From contig NZ_DS572693.1 in NCBI RefSeq assembly GCF_000154985.1, forward strand, positions 62,001 through 126,000: a stretch of DNA of 64,000 nt, read 5' to 3'. Under the pieces are notes generated by a model. The model was not told the origin of the DNA and ran no database searches. It worked only from the letters and a program-made list of their open reading frames with translations. Source of the DNA: Streptococcus infantarius subsp. infantarius ATCC BAA-102 (GTDB taxonomy: Bacteria; Bacillota; Bacilli; Lactobacillales; Streptococcaceae). The position numbers and the translations under genes are program-made. Positions 57,359-64,000 of the stretch are shown here, one piece after another; within the stretch, counting starts at the first letter, position 1, and every line of letters begins with the position of its first letter.

Positions 57359-58181
57359 GCTAACAGATGAGAACTACTATCAAGATAAAACCTACTTGTC
57401 TAATTCACGCTTTAAGCAATATATACAATGTCAAGCCAAAGCTTACGCTGTTGATAACGGCGAATGGATAGAAGACCGAGATGAGACCGCTCTTTTGGTC
57501 GGCAATTACGTACATAGCTACTTTGAATCCGAAAAGGTTCACGACGCTTTTGTTGAAGAAAATAAAGCAAAAATCATTGCCAAGACAGGTAAGAATAAAG
57601 GAAATCTTAAAGCTGATTTCGTTGTCGGTGAAAAAATGATTAACGCCTTAAAAGATGACGACAACTTTAATCGTCTATATCACGGGTATCCAAGTGATGA
57701 CGTCAAAAAAGAAATGATTGTGACCGGTGAAATTGAAGGAGTGCCAATCAAAGGCAAGCTTGACAGTATCAACCTATCTCGTGGCTATTTTGTTGACTTG
57801 AAGACCATGAGGTCGATTTACAACGAAGAGTGGAACTCAGACCTACACAAGAAAGTGCCAGCGGCAGTCAATAATATCTTAAATTTTGGCTATAATGGCC
57901 AACTTGCTCTCTATCGTGAGCTACTGAAACAGATGACAGGTCAAGAGTTTAGGCCGCTTATCGTAGCTGTATCAAAAGAAAATGTTCCGGACAAGGAATT
58001 TATCAAAGTTGATGAAAATTGGCTTGATGAAGGTCTTGATTATATCAAAGATAACGTTAAAGAAGTTTGGAATGTCATTCAAGGCAAGCAAGAACCTAAA
58101 AAATGTGGTCATTGTGACTACTGCAAAGCCCAAAAGAAACTTTCTAAACTCGTAAGTTTAAATGACATGATTGGAGATTAA
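57351..58181 (+). CDS. PD-(D/E)XK exonuclease partner of RecT
   Basis: This 276-residue RecB/Cas4-like nuclease domain protein (DUF3799/PDDEXK_1 type) has KGKLDSINLSRGYFVDLKTM (Asp, Asp-x-Lys core, about 144-163) and GYNGQLALYRELL (Gln motif). A C-terminal cysteine cluster CGHCDYC may bind metal. Such genes next to recT supply the 5'-3' exonuclease that makes single strands for annealing. It overlaps recT by eight bases. Confidence 0.87.
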   Translation: MTKLTDENYYQDKTYLSNSRFKQYIQCQAKAYAVDNGEWIEDRDETALLVGNYVHSYFESEKVHDAFVEENKAKIIAKTGKNKGNLKADFVVGEKMINALKDDDNFNRLYHGYPSDDVKKEMIVTGEIEGVPIKGKLDSINLSRGYFVDLKTMRSIYNEEWNSDLHKKVPAAVNNILNFGYNGQLALYRELLKQMTGQEFRPLIVAVSKENVPDKEFIKVDENWLDEGLDYIKDNVKEVWNVIQGKQEPKKCGHCDYCKAQKKLSKLVSLNDMIGD

Positions 58182-58184
58182 AAA

Positions 58185-58511
58185 ATGCAAATGGAACACG
58201 TTACAGATAGCGTCACTATCTACTCGGACGGAACTAACTTACAGGTCATTCATGACCTTGGTCAGGAATTCGTCTTAGATCTCGAACTCGAAAAAGAACC
58301 AGCTTTCAATATTGATGATTTAGGCAAGACAGGCTACGCTTATCGCTTGAAACTACGATTCAGCGTTTCAGGTTTCTGTTCAAAAGGTGGCGATAACCTT
58401 CACCGATTGCGCTGGGCAATCTTGCAATTTCAGGAATTTGAGCAATACTTAACAGATAATCAAGCAGAAATGCTTGGATGGTATTTCAATCCGAAGGGAG
58501 AAACAGAATGA
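58185..58511 (+). CDS. Hypothetical phage protein of 108 residues
   Basis: This acidic, mostly beta protein (VTIYSDGTNLQVIHDLGQEF to YFNPKGETE) has no recognised family. It starts three bases after the nuclease stop. Its end overlaps the start of the broken small membrane gene by four bases. It is part of the recombination block. Confidence 0.65.
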   Translation: MQMEHVTDSVTIYSDGTNLQVIHDLGQEFVLDLELEKEPAFNIDDLGKTGYAYRLKLRFSVSGFCSKGGDNLHRLRWAILQFQEFEQYLTDNQAEMLGWYFNPKGETE

Positions 58512-58594
58512 TTGATTTTATTAGAGAGGCATGAACAGCCTTCCTTTGGGTCCTCTTAGGCTACCTTATGGGAGAACGTCAAAGCAAAAAATAA
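58508..58594 (+). pseudogene. Small phage membrane protein with in-frame TGA
   Basis: The frame reads MIDFIREA, TGA (58532-58534), then TAFLWVLLGYLMGERQSKK and TAA. The part after the stop is a clear membrane helix with a polar tail. A Trp codon (TGG) in place of TGA would give a normal 28-residue membrane protein. GGGAG precedes the ATG. It is either a nonsense-inactivated small gene or a base error. Confidence 0.55.
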
Positions 58595-58714
58595 GCCTCG
58601 GAAACGGCTCAAAAAGTGACCTAGAAAGTACGTGTCGGTTAACAGGACGACATGTAAAGAATTTCAGCGGGCACAAGCCTTACTCACACTTAAATGTGCC
58701 CGCTTTTGATTTTT
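58595..58714 (+). other. Non-coding interval with three hairpins, last one a terminator
   Basis: AGCC..GGCT (about 58594-58609) and TGTCG..CGACA (about 58633-58652) come first. GCGGGCACA (58667-58675) then pairs with TGTGCCCGC (58695-58703) followed by TTTTGATTTTT. The region may be a small structured RNA or an operon punctuation site ahead of rusA. Confidence 0.5.
58667..58714 (+). terminator. Strong terminator inside the early operon
   Basis: Nine G-C-rich pairs (GCGGGCACA with TGTGCCCGC), 19-base loop, TTTTGATTTTT. rusA beyond it needs readthrough or antitermination. Confidence 0.75.
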
Positions 58715-58725
58715 AAGGAGTAGCG

Positions 58726-59109
58726 ATGAAATTTGAATTTATTTTATCGAATACCAAAAAGCAAAAACAGATGTTAAACGCCAATGACCGTCCGCACTGG
58801 ACGCAAAATGCCAAAATCACCGCATATTTACGTGCCACAGCCGCTAAAGAGGGTCAAAGGTATAATTGTACCCCTTATTCAAAAAAGCGCCCTTGTGGGC
58901 TCGTAGTGACGATTTACGCCCCTACAAAAAGACGGCTTGACCCACCAAATTTTTATCCGACAATAAAAGCGCTCGTTGATGGACTGACAGACGCTGGAAT
59001 TTGGACGGATGACAATTCAGAAGTCATTAAGTTTATGACTTTTAAACGAGGTGGACCAAGCGAAATACCCGGAAAATATAGGGTTAGATTGGAAATAAAG
59101 GAATTATGA
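58726..59109 (+). CDS. rusA: RusA family Holliday junction resolvase
   Basis: This 127-residue crossover-junction endonuclease carries the RusA acidic motif RRLDPPNFYPTIKALVDGLT (Asp at about 72) and DAGIWTDDNSEV (Asp at about 92-98). It resolves branched DNA before packaging. AAGGAG lies 7 nt before the ATG. Its stop overlaps the next gene by four bases. Confidence 0.92.
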   Translation: MKFEFILSNTKKQKQMLNANDRPHWTQNAKITAYLRATAAKEGQRYNCTPYSKKRPCGLVVTIYAPTKRRLDPPNFYPTIKALVDGLTDAGIWTDDNSEVIKFMTFKRGGPSEIPGKYRVRLEIKEL

Positions 59110-59282
59110 CAAGAAAATTTATCGTTAGAGAATACAACCCGAAGATGAAAACAGCGACTTGGTTCGCCATAGCCAAAGATTTTAAGGAAACGGAGTTTAA
59201 AACAAGAAAACAAGCCATTAAATACCTAGAAAAGGCTCGTAAAGAGCCCGGCCAAAAAGAATATTACGAGGTGGGAAGTTGA
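59106..59282 (+). CDS. Small basic phage protein of 58 residues
   Basis: The ORF begins MTRKFIVREYNPKMKTATWF and ends KEYYEVGS. It is basic, alpha/beta in pattern, and overlaps rusA (ATGAC) and the next gene (TTGA). No family was recognised. Tight coupling on both sides supports that it is real. Confidence 0.7.
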   Translation: MTRKFIVREYNPKMKTATWFAIAKDFKETEFKTRKQAIKYLEKARKEPGQKEYYEVGS

Positions 59283-59500
59283 AAGCTGAAAGATACATGT
59301 TTTTAAGTATGTTGTTATCGTTTACAATCATCGTCGCAGTCGTCTTCTTCACGATTGAGCTAGGAATGCAAAAAACTGTTTATAACAATAAAATTACCGA
59401 GTTAAAACTTGAAAACACTAAGCAAAAATATGAAATCAAGCGGTTAAAAGACAATCAAACGATTATCTATCACGCTGATAGCTACGGTGGTAACCCATAA
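59279..59500 (+). CDS. Phage membrane protein of 73 residues
   Basis: One membrane helix (about 7-27, MFLSMLLSFTIIVAVVFFTI) is followed by a coiled-coil segment (ITELKLENTKQKYEIKRLKD). The start is TTG 59279 overlapping the previous stop; GAGGTGGG lies upstream. An in-frame ATG at 59297 is a weaker alternative. Its last codons are part of a tRNA-like fold. Function is unknown. Confidence 0.65.
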   Translation: MKAERYMFLSMLLSFTIIVAVVFFTIELGMQKTVYNNKITELKLENTKQKYEIKRLKDNQTIIYHADSYGGNP

Positions 59501-59533
59501 CGGTATCAGGTCGGTTCGACTCCGACCATGGGT
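59493..59533 (+). other. tRNA-like T-arm plus acceptor-like stem
   Basis: GTCGG-TTCGACT-CCGAC (59510-59526) is a canonical five-pair T arm with a TTCGA loop. It is enclosed by ACCCAT (59493-59498) and ATGGGT (59528-59533), an acceptor-like helix. No full D arm or anticodon arm with U33 fits, so this is not a functional tRNA. It overlaps the stop of the preceding gene. Confidence 0.55.
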
Positions 59534-59868
59534 ATAACCCGAAAATAATTTTTCATATTGGAGGTGGTTAAAGCACTCCTTCTTACACGCTTTGAACTAC
59601 CATTCAAAAATTAGTACGATTAGTTAGCTTTTCGGGTGGTTAACTGTCAAATAGGCTGAAATAAAAAAGAAACGAGGACTTCTTTTGTTGGTTAAACTCA
59701 TTTTAAAACAGCTTATCAGTCGGCTGTGATTATGCAAGGTGCTGCTTTCCTTATGAAATTCAATGTGGGTCGTGCGCCTGCCCATTTTTAATAAAAAAAG
59801 AGCCTGCACACGCAAGCTCGATATGATTTAAAATGCTATAACTATTATATCATATCGGAGGATTGAAA
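59501..59868. other. 368-bp region without a confirmed gene
   Basis: It holds the tRNA-like element and a GGAGGTGG site without a following long frame. Two tiny frames follow, a TTG-started 13-codon frame near 59685 and a 19-codon ATG frame near 59733. A minus-strand terminator lies at 59793-59819. A TGCTATAAC -10-like box about 30 nt before the ArpU-like gene suggests a separate promoter there. Confidence 0.5.
59793..59819 (-). terminator. Minus-strand terminator-like hairpin
   Basis: GAGCCTGC (59800-59807) pairs with GCAAGCTC (59812-59819) with one mismatch. Seven A bases on the left read as T on the minus strand. Confidence 0.5.
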
Positions 59869-60294
59869 GTGAGCAGAGCTAAGACTATTTTGAAAGATTT
59901 AAGAAATTTAGATTTATACATCCAAAGTTTAATCAGACGACGAGATAGACTTAATGCTTCATTGCTCTCAAGTCCTCGATGGTCTGCTGATAAGGTCAAA
60001 GGTGGATTGAATAGAAAGCAAGATGATGTATACGCTGAATTACTTGATTCGATTGATGAGATTGATAATAAGACAGTTGAAGCTATTCAAAAGCGCAGAG
60101 AATTGCAGGATATGATTGATAGTTTGGAAGATACTGCAAGCAGAACTATTTTAAGTCTTGTATATATTGATAAGATGTCGATGTATGAAGTGATGGACGA
60201 AATGGGAATCAGCGAGCGTACTTATTTCAGATTAAAGAAAGCAGCACAAAAGGACCTTGAAAATGCTGACATAAGTAGTCATATCAAGGCATAA
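59869..60294 (+). CDS. ArpU/DUF1492 family late transcriptional regulator
   Basis: This 141-residue protein has an N-terminal coiled coil (about 1-90) and a C-terminal sigma-70 region 4-like helix-turn-helix: TILSLVYIDKMSMYEVMDEM followed by GISERTYFRLKKAAQKDL. DUF1492/ArpU proteins occupy this place in streptococcal and enterococcal phages and activate late genes. CGGAGG seven bases upstream selects GTG 59869 over a TTG at 59863. A candidate late promoter lies just downstream. Confidence 0.87.
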   Translation: MSRAKTILKDLRNLDLYIQSLIRRRDRLNASLLSSPRWSADKVKGGLNRKQDDVYAELLDSIDEIDNKTVEAIQKRRELQDMIDSLEDTASRTILSLVYIDKMSMYEVMDEMGISERTYFRLKKAAQKDLENADISSHIKA

Positions 60295-60321
60295 CAAAAC
60301 ATAATGAGACAGTGCATTGCA

Positions 60322-60353
60322 GTTTCAAAGTGTTATTATAGTATCATCAAGAA
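60322..60353 (+). promoter_or_regulatory. Candidate late promoter
   Basis: TTGCAGTTTC and TTATTATAGT lie between the ArpU-like gene and the HNH gene. A similar conserved stretch follows arpU in related phages. No standard -35 spacing, as expected for an activator-dependent late promoter. Confidence 0.4.
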
Positions 60354-60403
60354 TTGAGGGACGAGGTAGTCAAATACCCCGCCCCTTTTTTGGAGGCATA
60401 CCC

Positions 60404-60754
60404 ATGGCAAAATATACCCGCCCTGATAGACACGGTCCCCACCGCGTCGCATTCGAGAAGAATAAGAAAGTAATATTAAAGACTAGAAACGTTTGTGGTA
60501 TTTGCGGTAAGCCAGTGGATAAGTCATTGAAGTATCCGCATCCACTCAGTCCAGTCATTGACCACATCATTCCAGTTGCGAAAGGTGGTCATCCATCTGA
60601 CATTGATAACTTACAGCTTGCGCATTGGCAATGCAACAGACAGAAGTCAGATAAGTTATACAACGATGAGCCAAGCAAAGGAAAAGGAACGAATGTGATT
60701 GGCAATCGCAATTTGCCTCAAACCATCAATTGGTTAAACTATGTTTCAAAATAA
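60404..60754 (+). CDS. HNH endonuclease
   Basis: This 116-residue nuclease has a CxxC pair (CGICG, about 32-36). The HNH core is SPVIDHIIPVAKGGHPSDID followed by NLQLAHWQCNRQKSD. HNH proteins beside packaging genes assist terminase cleavage at cos in many phages. TGGAGG lies 7 nt before ATG 60404. The GC-rich interval after it may contain that site. Small terminase is not seen next to it. Confidence 0.9.
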   Translation: MAKYTRPDRHGPHRVAFEKNKKVILKTRNVCGICGKPVDKSLKYPHPLSPVIDHIIPVAKGGHPSDIDNLQLAHWQCNRQKSDKLYNDEPSKGKGTNVIGNRNLPQTINWLNYVSK

Positions 60755-60782
60755 TTTTTTTGATTTGGTTTTTAAAAAATCA

Positions 60783-60832
60783 GGTGGGGGCATGGGACCC
60801 CCTCCGCTCTCACGGCCGAGGTTCAAGCCGTC
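60783..60832 (+). other. GC-rich island, candidate cos/packaging site
   Basis: The segment contains GGTGGGGGCATGGGACCCCC and CTCACGGCCGAGG within otherwise AT-rich DNA, between the HNH gene and the portal gene. GGGGG/CCCCC and CGGCCG give dyad symmetry. No gene or T-run is associated. A cos role is inference. Confidence 0.4.
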
Positions 60833-60874
60833 ACTGTACATTTTTTCTCGCGCCAAATTCGAAAGGAGTAAAAA

Positions 60875-62137
60875 TTGAGTTTAAAAGGAATGAATTATTT
60901 GAAGCGCAAGCTTTCAACGGTACGCCCAAGGGTTAAAATTCGGTATAGACAATATGCCATGAAGCATTATGACCCACCAGTTGGTCTTACAATACCGCAG
61001 CACATCATCAGCAAGTATCAAGCGGTTCTCGGTTGGTCAGCAAAAGGTGTTGATAGCTTAGCAGATAGATTAGTCTTCAGAGAATTTGCCAACGACGATT
61101 ATAACGTCAACGCTATTTTTAATCAAAATAACCCGGACGTCTTTTTCGACAGTACCGTTCTATCTGCTTTGATTGGTTCGTGCTGTTTTGTTTATCTTTC
61201 AAAAGATGAGGATGAACGTGTTCGTTTGCAGGTCATTGAGGCAAGCAACGCAACAGGCGTTATAGATCCAATAACTGGACTGTTGACAGAGGGTTACGCA
61301 GTTTTACAACGTGATGATAATGATAATCCAATTTTAGAGGCGTATTTTACTGATGAAGAAACTTGGTTCTATCCCAAAAACGAAACGCCTTTTAGGGTTT
61401 CAAATCCTACAAAAATTCCTTTGTTAGTCCCTATTATCCATCGACCTGATGCAGTTAGACCATTCGGTCGAAGTCGAATTACTCGAGCTGGCATGTATTA
61501 TCAAAGATATGCTAAACGAACGCTTGAACGTGCTGATGTTACTGCCGAGTTCTATTCATATCCTCAGAAATACATTTTAGGAATGGACCCAGATGCAGAG
61601 GCTATGGACACTTGGAAAGCCACGGTATCATCATTGTTGCGAATCGATAAAGATGATGAAGGAGACCACCCGGTAGTTGGTCAATTCACAACTGCGAGCA
61701 TGTCGCCGTTTACTGAACAGTTGCGAACAGCTGCCGCTGGTTTTGCTGGTGAAATGGGGTTAACTTTAGATGATCTTGGATTTGTTTCAGACAATCCATC
61801 AAGTGTTGAAGCAATTAAAGCAAGCCATGAAAATTTACGTTTAGCAGGGCGCAAAGCTCAACGTTCACTTGGAAGCGGTCTGTTAAACGTTGCTTATGTC
61901 GCCATTTGCTTGCAAGATGAATTTCATTATTTGCGTAGTCAGTTCATGAATACGTCTGTCAAGTGGGAACCACTGTTTGAAGCTGACGCAAGCACATTAA
62001 CGTTGATTGGCGACGGAGCTATCAAACTTAATCAAGCTATTCCTGGTTTCGTAGATGGCGAAACAATTCGAGATTTGACTGGTGTTAAAGGCTCTGGAAA
62101 TGTTACTCCAGTAGTAGAGGACAATAACGATGAATGA
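60875..62137 (+). CDS. Phage portal protein
   Basis: This 420-residue protein fits the SPP1-like portal family (Phage_prot_Gp6). Features are YDPPVGLTIPQHIISKYQAV near the N-terminus, a central beta region (VIEASNATGVIDPITGLLTE) and LLVPIIHRPDAVRPFGRSRI. Twelve copies form the DNA channel at one capsid vertex. Start is TTG 60875 with AAAGGAG 6 nt upstream. Its stop overlaps the MuF gene by eight bases. It stands before, not after, the TerL gene. Confidence 0.9.
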   Translation: MSLKGMNYLKRKLSTVRPRVKIRYRQYAMKHYDPPVGLTIPQHIISKYQAVLGWSAKGVDSLADRLVFREFANDDYNVNAIFNQNNPDVFFDSTVLSALIGSCCFVYLSKDEDERVRLQVIEASNATGVIDPITGLLTEGYAVLQRDDNDNPILEAYFTDEETWFYPKNETPFRVSNPTKIPLLVPIIHRPDAVRPFGRSRITRAGMYYQRYAKRTLERADVTAEFYSYPQKYILGMDPDAEAMDTWKATVSSLLRIDKDDEGDHPVVGQFTTASMSPFTEQLRTAAAGFAGEMGLTLDDLGFVSDNPSSVEAIKASHENLRLAGRKAQRSLGSGLLNVAYVAICLQDEFHYLRSQFMNTSVKWEPLFEADASTLTLIGDGAIKLNQAIPGFVDGETIRDLTGVKGSGNVTPVVEDNNDE

Positions 62138-63329
62138 TGACGTATTACCAGAACTTTTAAAAGAGGTTCAAGATAAGTTCGAGCAGGAATTCGGTAAGAG
62201 CGAAGTTATCAAAAACGCCTTCGAAACCTTGAAAGCTAAAAAAGCAACGTACGCAAATGCGAACAACTTTGCTATTGAAATTGGCGAGATACTCTCTAAA
62301 GCTCTGACAACGTCTGTAACAGCTGGAAAACTACCAGACGGTAAATTGTATTACAATATCGCAAAACGTTTACTAGAACCAGTTTTACAGCGAAATCACG
62401 AGCTTGTAGCGGATTATTCAACAGAAGTTCAAACGATTTTGAATGAAAAAGCAAAAATAAGCATTGCTACGCAACCTGTTGAATTAAATCAAGATAGGAT
62501 TAATGGTTTTATCGAACGTTTTTCAAGAGAAGATAAATTTGATGATGTTAAATGGCTTTTAGGTGACCCGATTGTTAATTTTACGCAAAGTATTGTCGAT
62601 GATAGCATTAAGAAAAATGCTGAATTTCACGCAAAAGCTGGGCTACAGCCTAAAATTGTTAGAAAAACGATTGGCCATAGCTGCAAATGGTGTCAAAGTT
62701 TGGCAGGAACTTACAATTACCCAGAGGTTCCTAAAGATGTTTATCGAAGGCATCAAAATTGTCGGTGTACCGTTGACTACAAACCAGGTGACGGAAAGAA
62801 GAAAAATATTTGGTCTAAAAAGGTAACTGCAGACAGTAAAAATAAGCGTGAGCAACGACGCCAAATGAATATTGATATTCGAGACAACAACAGAAAAAGC
62901 GATAGGATTGAATATCTAGAATTTGTAAAAAAACTCGACTCTAAATTCGTGCCTATTTCGCTAGCTAAATTTCAGGAATTGAAGTATAATGACGTTGAAA
63001 GCTATAAGGAGTTAAAAGACCGTGTTGTTTGGAATGAGGCTAAGTTTCCAAGCGAAAAATCTTTCAATGGACACTTTAAATCTCACGGAGATGAATTCAC
63101 AAATATTTCTAAAGAACAATATCAGAAAGCGGCTGCCAGCCTCTTAGCCGAGCCAGTCTCTGAAGATGTTTTAGGATATGACACTGAATTCAGACGAGTT
63201 CGATATGATCATAAAAATAATATATATGCCTTAGGTAATCCTAAGACAAAGAGAATTACGACTATGTTTAGGCCTAAAGAAGGAAAGGAGTATTACGATG
63301 GTGAAGTCTCAAAAGACTTGGGAAATTGA
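62130..63329 (+). CDS. MuF minor head protein with C-terminal toxin-like domain
   Basis: This 399-residue protein begins with a helical MuF head-morphogenesis domain that ends in the Cys/His motif HSCKWCQS..YRRHQNCRCTVDY (183-216). A basic linker follows (about 222-262). The C-terminal 100 residues include FNGHFKSHGDEF (312-323), RRVRYDHKNNIYAL (355-368) and TTMFRPKEG. This order resembles BECR-fold (barnase/EndoU/RelE-like) nuclease toxins fused to MuF in temperate phages. Overlap with a small downstream gene at the toxin end suggests a cognate immunity protein. Confidence 0.82.
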   Translation: MNDDVLPELLKEVQDKFEQEFGKSEVIKNAFETLKAKKATYANANNFAIEIGEILSKALTTSVTAGKLPDGKLYYNIAKRLLEPVLQRNHELVADYSTEVQTILNEKAKISIATQPVELNQDRINGFIERFSREDKFDDVKWLLGDPIVNFTQSIVDDSIKKNAEFHAKAGLQPKIVRKTIGHSCKWCQSLAGTYNYPEVPKDVYRRHQNCRCTVDYKPGDGKKKNIWSKKVTADSKNKREQRRQMNIDIRDNNRKSDRIEYLEFVKKLDSKFVPISLAKFQELKYNDVESYKELKDRVVWNEAKFPSEKSFNGHFKSHGDEFTNISKEQYQKAAASLLAEPVSEDVLGYDTEFRRVRYDHKNNIYALGNPKTKRITTMFRPKEGKEYYDGEVSKDLGN

Positions 63330-63501
63330 TGGCGAGCTATGGCTTAACTGCCCAGTTTGTGGAGCAGAAGTCAGAGACTACGATATTTGTGATAGATGTG
63401 GTTGGCAAAACACAGGCGAAACAAATATCGATGGCGGTCCTAATAAAATGACGCTAGCAGAAGCAAAAGAAGCTTATGCTAAAGGTTTAGAAATTTATTA
63501 A
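63298..63501 (+). CDS. CPCC-type cysteine-rich protein, candidate immunity protein
   Basis: This 67-residue protein has two zinc-binding pairs, CPVCG (18-22) and CDRCGW (32-37). GGPNKMTLAEAKEAYAKG follows, which fits the Cys_rich_CPCC family (PF14206). It overlaps the 3' end of the MuF-toxin gene by 32 bases in another frame, with AAAGGAG seven bases before the ATG. CPCC proteins are common next to polymorphic toxins. The immunity role is inferred from this position. A terminator follows at once. Confidence 0.78.
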   Translation: MVKSQKTWEIDGELWLNCPVCGAEVRDYDICDRCGWQNTGETNIDGGPNKMTLAEAKEAYAKGLEIY

Positions 63502-63537
63502 AGGCACACTAACAAATAGGTTAGAGTGCTTTTTTTA
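63502..63537 (+). terminator. Terminator after the CPCC gene
   Basis: GCACACTAA pairs with TTAGAGTGC with one mismatch, followed by seven T bases. Confidence 0.75.
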
Positions 63538-63624
63538 TACCCAAAAATAGGAGTAAAAATGTTTAATGATAATACATCCCAGCGATAGGGTTATCATGCA
63601 ATTACATGATTGAAAGGAAAAGTT

Positions 63625-64000
63625 ATGGCTGAGATAAAGAAAAAACTTGGCAATCAAAATCCTACTCAATCGGTAATTCTTCCATTTGACAAATCTTTAT
63701 CTCATGAAGCTATCGAGATATACGAAAGAACGGGCTTAAAAAGTTACCCGTGGCAACAAAATCTTCTAAAAAGCGTAATGGGCATTGAAGAAGATGGGCT
63801 TTGGACACACCAAAAGTTTGGTTATTCGATACCTCGACGGAACGGTAAGACAGAGATTATCTACATGCTTGAATTGTGGGGGCTATACCATGGCCTAAAT
63901 ATCTTGCATACTGCACATCGAATAAGTACATCACATTCATCTTTTGAAAAAGTCAAACGATATCTGGAAAAAATGGGGCTTGAGGACGGAAAATCTTTTA
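63625..64000 (+). CDS. Terminase large subunit (TerL), N-terminal part, cut by window end
   Basis: The first 125 residues are visible. The N-terminal NQNPTQSVILPFDKSLSHEA and SYPWQQNLLKSVMG are followed by a Walker A-like SIPRRNGKTEIIYM (about 72-85) and ILHTAHRISTSHSSF, the pattern of phage TerL ATPases of the Terminase_1 type. It powers DNA packaging and cuts concatemers. AAAGGAAA precedes ATG 63625. The nine-codon frame MFNDNTSQR with a GGAG site lies 67 nt earlier and may be a remnant. The rest lies beyond the window. Confidence 0.88.
   Translation, partial: MAEIKKKLGNQNPTQSVILPFDKSLSHEAIEIYERTGLKSYPWQQNLLKSVMGIEEDGLWTHQKFGYSIPRRNGKTEIIYMLELWGLYHGLNILHTAHRISTSHSSFEKVKRYLEKMGLEDGKSF

Larger units (their letters stand above)
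45620..64000. mobile_element. Prophage, left part (continues beyond the window)
   Basis: The region runs integrase, lysogeny block, repressor and operators, early genes, replication and recombination genes, late regulator, HNH, portal, MuF and TerL in the modular order of temperate siphophages of streptococci. Sharp transitions to many short overlapping genes and loss of host synteny mark the left boundary near 45,620-45,700. The right boundary is not in the window. The integrase, repressor and head genes look intact. Confidence 0.93.

Noticed and set aside
58531-58716. 61-codon frame on the plus strand
   Set aside because: It runs through three hairpins and the terminator, has no ribosome site, and its start overlaps the broken small membrane gene in another frame.
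59493-59533. Complete tRNA gene
   Set aside because: D arm and anticodon arm cannot be formed with normal positions, and the base before CAT is C rather than U33.
59624-59815. 63-codon frame on the minus strand
   Set aside because: No ribosome site or family features. It starts within the minus-strand terminator hairpin.

Overview
The window is AT-rich Firmicutes DNA whose gene content and order are those of a streptococcus. Markers are the atpE-B-F-H-A-G-D-C operon followed by a DUF1146 gene and murA, the murA-epuA-endA run, pheS-GNAT-pheT, rexB-rexA, and rmlA-rmlC-rmlB. A bile salt hydrolase-type gene, a single-domain MetE-like protein and the protein sequences themselves suggest the S. 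bovis/S. equinus complex (S. gallolyticus, S. lutetiensis and relatives). That species call is inference.

Positions 1-45,620 are chromosomal backbone. In order they hold a YihY/BrkB tail, gtrA, queT under a preQ1-II (COG4708) riboswitch, ligA, a lipid kinase, the F0F1 ATPase operon, murA, epuA, endA, and pheS-GNAT-pheT behind a T-box leader. An IS3-family element (18,410-20,203) sits exactly in the tetraloop of the pheT terminator. Then come rexB-rexA, a metE-like gene, a nonsense-broken cytidine deaminase, a PHP phosphatase, DUF3042, miaA, hflX, rnz, an SDR gene, recJ, bsh, apt, metA, dnaD, nth, trmK, a frameshifted nif3 and rmlACB. The metE-like gene and metA each carry a MET-box palindrome about 66 bp upstream of the inferred transcription start, so one LysR-type regulator probably controls both.

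Positions about 45,620-64,000 (end of window) are the left part of a prophage inserted just downstream of rmlB. The lysogeny block on the minus strand has a tyrosine integrase, a DUF3644 protein with a HEPN RNase motif beside a convergent candidate small RNA, a lipoprotein, small proteins and a CI/LexA-type repressor. Three 17-bp operators follow; one of them fills the spacer of a consensus early promoter. Early genes include small proteins, a solitary type II-A CRISPR-like repeat, a DUF4145 protein, two small XRE regulators, a PD-(D/E)XK nuclease and an antirepressor. The replication and recombination genes are a replisome organizer, RecT, a PD-(D/E)XK nuclease and RusA. An ArpU/DUF1492 regulator and an HNH endonuclease lead into packaging and head genes: portal, a MuF protein with a toxin-like C-terminus, an overlapping CPCC-type gene, and TerL, which is cut by the window end.

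The most notable signals are three. First, a lone 36-nt CRISPR-repeat look-alike in an early phage transcript, a candidate RNA anti-CRISPR or Cas9-redirecting RNA. Second, the DUF3644/HEPN gene with its adjacent small RNA, a candidate RNA-guided or RNA-restrained abortive-infection module. Third, the MuF-toxin plus immunity-like pair in the head operon.
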